Part shown: piece by piece, positions 6,366 through 9,073 of the stretch | Layout: every line of letters starts with the position of its first letter | How positions within the stretch are numbered: position 1 is the first letter of the stretch | Assembly: GCA_004555915.1 (NCBI GenBank) | Contig: SFJM01000060.1 | Location: forward strand, 1 to 9,073 | Source of the DNA: Clostridiales bacterium | Lineage (GTDB): Bacteria; Bacillota; Clostridia; Oscillospirales; Butyricicoccaceae | Reading direction: 5' to 3' | DNA: 9,073 nt | The notes under the pieces: generated by a model | Databases searched by the model: none | The model's input: the letters and a program-made list of their open reading frames with translations, nothing else | What the model was told of the DNA's origin: nothing | Program-made: the position numbers and the translations under genes

Positions 6366-6389
6366 GTTTATTCTCCCTCATTTTCGTAC

Positions 6390-6500
6390 CAATAGGGTAT
6401 ACCCTAAAGACACACGAAAAACGATCTCAAAACCGTTTCATAAGGGTTTGATTTTTAATTTTGAAACGTATCATAATTATGATATACCCTATTGACACAC
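6390..6500. promoter_or_regulatory. Res-like recombination/control region upstream of the serine recombinase
   Basis: CAATAGGGTATA (6390-6401) recurs inverted as TATACCCTATTG (6483-6494), and a third, 10-of-12 copy TATACCCTAAAG (6398-6409) overlaps the first to make a 14-bp perfect palindrome (6393-6406). The two right-facing copies extend to an 18-bp direct repeat with 16 matches (6398-6415 and 6483-6500). Between them lie CGTTTCA (6434-6440) with its inverse TGAAACG (6462-6468) and a 16-bp perfect palindrome TATCATAATTATGATA (6469-6484). Twelve-base half-sites, about 110 bp length and position directly before the recombinase gene match the layout of resolvase res sites. The last copy overlaps the -35 box, which would allow autoregulation. 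Confidence 0.6.
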
Positions 6501-6520
6501 TTTTCCTTTTTTAGTATACT
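6492..6520 (+). promoter_or_regulatory. Strong sigma-A promoter of the serine recombinase gene
   Basis: A perfect TTGACA (6492-6497) and TATACT (6515-6520) are 17 bp apart. The -35 is embedded in the 12-bp repeat TATACCCTATTG of the res-like region. Confidence 0.85.
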
Positions 6521-6571
6521 ATAAGCATGGAAAAGGTATGTGAATAACATGTTTCGGAAAGAGGTTGTACC

Positions 6572-7174
6572 ATGATCTTTGGTTATACTCGCGTCAGCAC
6601 AACTGACCAGAATGCAGCGCGTCAGCATTTAGCAATCACGGAATATGCGAAGGACAATGGCATAGCCATTGATCGCATGTATGAAGATGAAGCCAGCGGA
6701 AAAGATTTTAACCGCCCTAAGTATCAGGCTCTCAAGGATTCTTTGCGGGCGGGAGATATCCTTATCATCAAGGAATTGGACAGAATCGGACGCAATATGG
6801 GGCAGATTAAGCAAGAATGGGCAGAACTGCAAAATATAGGCGTTGATATTATTGTAACAGATACCCCTATTTTGAACACTGCAAATAAAAACGATCTGGA
6901 AAAGAGCCTGATTACAAATATCGTCTTTGAGCTGCTTGCATATATGGCTGAAAAGGAACGCCAGAAAATCCTATCCAGACAAGCAGAGGGCATAGCAATA
7001 GCAAAGGCACAGGGAAAGTATACCGGGCGCAAACCCATAACACGGGATAACTTTGACACAGTATATGCAGCCTGGAAAACCGGAAAGATAACTGCAGTTG
7101 AAGCCGCCCGCCTGCTTGAATTAAGCAAATCCACATTTTACCGCAAGGTAAAGCAGCATGAACGAAAGGACTGA
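6572..7174 (+). CDS. Serine recombinase, resolvase/invertase family (200 aa)
   Basis: The protein begins MIFGYTRVSTTDQN, with the nucleophile serine at 9 and the conserved arginine at 7. It continues with EDEASGKDFNRP (39-49), the catalytic ELDRIGRN segment with R71 and R74 (68-75), the long E helix (about 100-135) ending in KERQKILSRQAEGI, and a C-terminal Hin-type helix-turn-helix (about 158-195, TAVEAARLLELSKSTFYRKV). Length and domain order match small resolvases and invertases of the Tn3-TnpR/Hin/Pin kind, which cut both strands at a 2-bp crossover and rejoin; it is not a large integrase. GAGG lies 7 nt before the ATG. The upstream res-like repeats suggest resolution or inversion plus autoregulation. 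It probably shares its transcript with the excisionase-like gene that follows. All key residues are present. Confidence 0.95.
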   Translation: MIFGYTRVSTTDQNAARQHLAITEYAKDNGIAIDRMYEDEASGKDFNRPKYQALKDSLRAGDILIIKELDRIGRNMGQIKQEWAELQNIGVDIIVTDTPILNTANKNDLEKSLITNIVFELLAYMAEKERQKILSRQAEGIAIAKAQGKYTGRKPITRDNFDTVYAAWKTGKITAVEAARLLELSKSTFYRKVKQHERKD

Positions 7175-7197
7175 TTATTATAAAAGATTCTGATTTT

Positions 7198-7350
7198 ATG
7201 TGTGTCGCAGATATTGCCCGGGAATTGGGTGTCACACAGCGTACTGTACGTAATTTATTTGCAACCGGTGCTATTTCCGGGCGCAAAGTGGGACGCAAAT
7301 ACATAGCAACACGCGAAGATGTCAAAGCATACATACACGGAAATACATAA
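7198..7350 (+). CDS. Excisionase/MerR-like small DNA-binding protein (50 aa or slightly longer)
   Basis: The frame gives MCVADIARELGVTQRTVRNL, then FATGAISGRKVGRKYIATREDVKAYIHGNT in two pieces of one small winged helix: a helix-turn-helix (residues 3-20), a turn with GAISGRKVGRKYIA, and a last helix. This is the fold of the excisionase/HTH_17 family. The ATG at 7198 has no ribosome binding site. The same frame is open upstream through ATA/ATT codons into the end of the recombinase gene, and AAAGGA (7165-7170) is 6 nt before an ATT at 7177, so a rare ATT start adding IIKDSDF is possible and would complete the first strand. It directly follows the recombinase and ends at a terminator. It may act as a directionality factor or regulator, which is inference. 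Confidence 0.75.
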   Translation: MCVADIARELGVTQRTVRNLFATGAISGRKVGRKYIATREDVKAYIHGNT

Positions 7351-7352
7351 AC

Positions 7353-7378
7353 AATGCCCGCCAATCACGGCGGGCATT
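7353..7378. terminator. Bidirectional terminator between convergent genes
   Basis: AATGCCCGCC (7353-7362) and GGCGGGCATT (7369-7378) form a perfect 10-bp GC-rich stem with loop AATCAC. It lies 2 nt after the excisionase-like stop and downstream of the convergent minus-strand operon. The T-runs on both sides are short, so termination strength is uncertain. Confidence 0.75.
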
Positions 7379-7426
7379 TCCTATTCATCGGCACAAGTTG
7401 GAAAAGGTATGCGCCGGAAAAAGGCT

Positions 7427-7927
7427 TTAGCATCTCAAAAGGTTATGACTTGCTGTAAAAAGGCGCTCTCCGGCTCCTTCTGCGTATCTCCATGAACCCG
7501 ATTTAGCAAAATCAGTTATTTTACAAGCGACTTCCTGACCAGTTCCGGGTGCGATCTGACAAACTATATGCCATTCGACAACCGAAGCGCAATGCTCAAA
7601 CACTTCCCTCGCCATATCCGGGGGCACATTTGAAATATAGTTCACAACAAATCCAGCTTCTGTCGCAGGCGAGATGCAATAAATATACTGTGAATTGGAC
7701 GCACGCCGTTTCAGACTTCGGGAAATATTTCTCACAAATATCGTTGCAAGAGATCTTTCAAAGCTCCCCCGCATATAAAACCGGTCAGTCTTATTCATCG
7801 TGATGGAGTACCAATACCCGATACCCTCAAAATTCTCCGTGATAATATCAGAAACCCGAGCAATAGCAGCTTTGAAATTTTGCCTGTTACGACTAGGGGT
7901 TGTTGGGTGTGTCTTCGGCTGTCTCAT
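7427..7927 (-). CDS. Hypothetical protein (166 aa), unknown function
   Basis: I do not recognise this protein. It starts MRQPKTHPTTPSRNRQNFKA with a basic, probably disordered tail (1-20). A mixed alpha/beta body follows, containing ENFEGIGYWYSITMNKTDRF (31-50), a basic stretch ISRSLKRR (68-75) that could touch nucleic acid, and YISNVPPDMAREVFEHC (97-113). It ends in a Cys/Trp-containing region, EWHIVCQIAPGTGQEVACKI (118-137). There is no signal peptide, transmembrane helix or recognisable catalytic motif; HUH-replicase and acetyltransferase signatures were looked for and not seen. GGAGG is 10 nt before the ATG, a slightly long gap. It follows the zinc-ribbon gene by 23 nt, so the two form an operon on the minus strand. 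It is a believable gene because of its length, operon context and ribosome binding site, but a remnant of a longer protein is possible. Confidence 0.65.
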   Translation of the reverse strand: MRQPKTHPTTPSRNRQNFKAAIARVSDIITENFEGIGYWYSITMNKTDRFYMRGSFERSLATIFVRNISRSLKRRASNSQYIYCISPATEAGFVVNYISNVPPDMAREVFEHCASVVEWHIVCQIAPGTGQEVACKITDFAKSGSWRYAEGAGERLFTASHNLLRC

Positions 7928-7950
7928 GACATTATATCCTCCAAGCCATA

Positions 7951-8076
7951 TTAAAAATCAAAAACAGATTCAGTGTGGCAGCGTTTACAGTACAGATGCA
8001 AATGCTGTGCATGCGTATCAGGATATACATGGATTAACTTCTTGCCGCACTGCGGACATTTTAACCATCTGTACAT
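7951..8076 (-). CDS. Small zinc-ribbon protein (41 aa), KTR/Com-like
   Basis: The 41-residue product has two CxxC knuckles: CPQC at residues 7-10 in WLKCPQCGKKL and CKRC at 30-33 in LYCKRCHTESVFDF, 19 residues apart with histidines between. This is the layout of tiny rubredoxin-like zinc ribbons common in Firmicutes mobile elements (cysteine-rich KTR type), and it also resembles the phage Mu Com regulator in size and knuckle spacing; which is closer needs a profile search. The ATG at 8076 is preceded by AAAGGAAAG, a reasonable ribosome binding site. It lies just after the first unit of the repeat array, so any promoter must be in or near that array; I could not find a good one. The 166-residue gene follows. 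Nucleic-acid binding is the likely activity, by analogy only. Confidence 0.7.
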   Translation of the reverse strand: MYRWLKCPQCGKKLIHVYPDTHAQHLHLYCKRCHTESVFDF

Positions 8077-8095
8077 AACTTTCCTTTCTACTATC

Positions 8096-9073
8096 GGCTG
8101 CCAGGCGGAAGAATACCTGCCAGCTGGCGGCTGTGAGCGGTTTTCTGGGCATGATCTGGCATGCTACAGGGGCAACGTGGCTTCCTGTCCTGGGCATCTA
8201 GGGCACACATACCGGCTTCCGCTGCCTGTTCGGGTGGGCTGTCAGGCAGGAGAGTTCCTGCCAGCCGGCGGCTACGGGCGTGTTCCTGGGCGTGATCTGA
8301 CACGCTGCCGGGCACGATCTGGCTTCCGCTGCCTGTCGGGCCGGCTGTCAGGCGGGAGAGTTCCTGCCAGCCGGCGGCTACGGGCGTGTTCCTGGGCATG
8401 ATCTGACACGCTGCCGGGCACGATCTGGCTTCCGCTGCCTGTTCGGGCAAGCTGTCAGGCAGGAGAGTTCCTGCCAGCCGGCGGCTACGGGCGTGTTCCT
8501 GGGCGTGATCTGACACGCTGCCGGGCACGATCTGGCTTCCGATCCAGAGCACACAGACCGGCTTCCGTGCCTATTCGGTAGGCTGTCAGGCGGGAGAATG
8601 CCTGCCAGCTGGGCAGCTGCGAGCGTGTTCTTGGGCGTGATCTGACACGCTGACAGGCATGACTTGGCTTCCTGTTCCGGGCATTCAGGGCACACAGACC
8701 GGCTTCCGCTGCCTGTTTGGGCTGGCTGTCAGGCAGGAGAGTTCCTGCCAGCCGGGCGGCTGTGAGTGTGCTCCTGGGCGTGATCTGACACGCTGCCGGG
8801 CACGATCTGGCTTCTGCTGCCTGTTCGGGTGGGCTGTCAGGAGGGAGAATACCTGCCAGCCGGGCAGCCGCAAGCGTGTTCCTGGGTGTGATCTGGCATG
8901 CTAACGAGAATGACCTGGCTTCCTGTTCTGGGCAATCGGAGCACACAGACGGCTTCCTCTGCCTATTCGGGCTTGCTGTCAGGCGGGAGAGTTCCTGCCA
9001 GCCGGCGGCTACAGGCGCGTTCCTGGGCGTGATCTGACACGCTGCAGGGGCAGCTTGGCTTCCCGTTTCCGGA
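8096..9073. repeat. GC-rich array of at least eight degenerate tandem units, each with two hairpins (runs off right edge)
   Basis: Anchoring on GGCTGTCAGGC, units begin at 8096, 8237, 8343, 8450, 8581, 8724, 8832 and 8974, giving lengths of 141, 106, 107, 131, 143, 108 and 142 bp; the eighth is cut by the window edge. Short units lack a module of about 35 bp (TGTTCCGGGCATTCAGGGCA then CACAGACCGGCTTCC in the fifth unit) bounded by GGCTTCC. Each unit has hairpin one, GGC(A/G)GG-AGA(G/A)TN-CCTGCC, and hairpin two, GCGTG-ATCTGA-CACGC or variants. Bases 8238-8328 and 8451-8541 are identical over 91 bp, showing recent duplication or conversion. Reading frames on both strands shift between units and have no ribosome binding sites, so I treat it as non-coding. 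It is not CRISPR: there is no constant short repeat with unique spacers. Confidence 0.85.

Larger units (their letters stand above)
5362..9073. mobile_element. Putative integrative element or remnant, left end in tRNA-Arg, right end not in window
   Basis: Sequence to the right of the broken tRNA has accessory content: a GIY-YIG nuclease-family gene that is visibly more AT-rich than its left neighbours, a serine recombinase with a res-like site, an excisionase-like protein, small unknown genes and a repeat array. The left boundary is set by the tRNA break. No tyrosine integrase, replication or conjugation gene is seen, so it could be a degraded element or one whose integrase lies beyond the right edge. 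Confidence 0.5.

Noticed and set aside
6528..7411. 13-bp direct repeat TGGAAAAGGTATG at 6528-6540 and 7399-7411 flanking the recombinase and excisionase-like genes
   Set aside because: A 13-bp match in 9 kb is not far from chance, the copies share no longer flank, and neither coincides with an obvious insertion boundary.
7549..7803. Plus-strand 84-codon frame
   Set aside because: Antisense to the 166-residue gene, which has a ribosome binding site and operon context; the plus frame has neither.
8091..8946. Several overlapping minus-strand frames of 105-153 codons with repeated Cys/Arg/Pro-rich peptides
   Set aside because: Two different frames translate the same repeat words, units are not multiples of three, starts are not preceded by ribosome binding sites, and composition is that of translated GC-rich non-coding DNA.
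8096..9073. CRISPR array
   Set aside because: Conserved blocks of over 90 bp with no unique 30-40 bp spacers, period above 100 bp, and no cas genes.

Overview
The window looks like a piece of a low- to mid-GC Gram-positive chromosome, most likely a gut Clostridia (Oscillospirales, Faecalibacterium/Gemmiger/Subdoligranulum-like). This rests on protein style, strong GGAGG ribosome binding sites, consensus sigma-A promoters and short intrinsic terminators. It is an inference; no 16S or other decisive marker is present.

Region A (1-1934, minus strand) is a two-gene operon. A 66-residue helix-turn-helix protein is followed, five bases later, by a large MalT/LuxR-type ATP-dependent regulator whose reading frame is open to the left edge, so only its first 576 residues are seen. 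A divergent control region (1935-2160) separates it from region B. It holds a good minus-strand promoter, a pair of TTC-N2-GAA palindromes 22 bp apart over that promoter's -35, and an extended -10 promoter for the plus strand.

Region B (2161-5042, plus strand) holds a stand-alone TaqI-like N6-adenine DNA methyltransferase with its own terminator. It is followed by an SPFH/prohibitin-type membrane-anchored protein with its own promoter, a 5' leader hairpin and a strong terminator. No restriction enzyme partner lies in the window.

Region C (5043-5511) is gene-free. It contains a compound hairpin element resembling interspersed repeats of gut Clostridia, a minus-strand terminator, and a 45-nt 3' fragment of a tRNA-Arg(ACG) gene broken exactly at the anticodon loop. 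The fragment is read as the displaced end of a tRNA gene used as an integration site. Everything to its right would then be an integrative element or its remnant.

Region D (5512-8076) has accessory content: an AT-rich GIY-YIG nuclease-family gene (minus), a small serine resolvase/invertase (plus) preceded by a res-like set of 12-bp repeats, a 50-residue excisionase-like DNA-binding protein missed by ordinary length cut-offs, a shared bidirectional terminator, and a convergent minus-strand pair (a 41-residue zinc ribbon and a 166-residue protein of unknown function).

Region E (8096-9073, running off the right edge) is the most unusual part. It is a GC-rich array of at least eight degenerate tandem units of about 107 or about 142 bp. 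Each unit carries two short hairpins, one of which shows a compensatory base-pair change between units. It has no convincing coding capacity and I do not recognise it as a known element.
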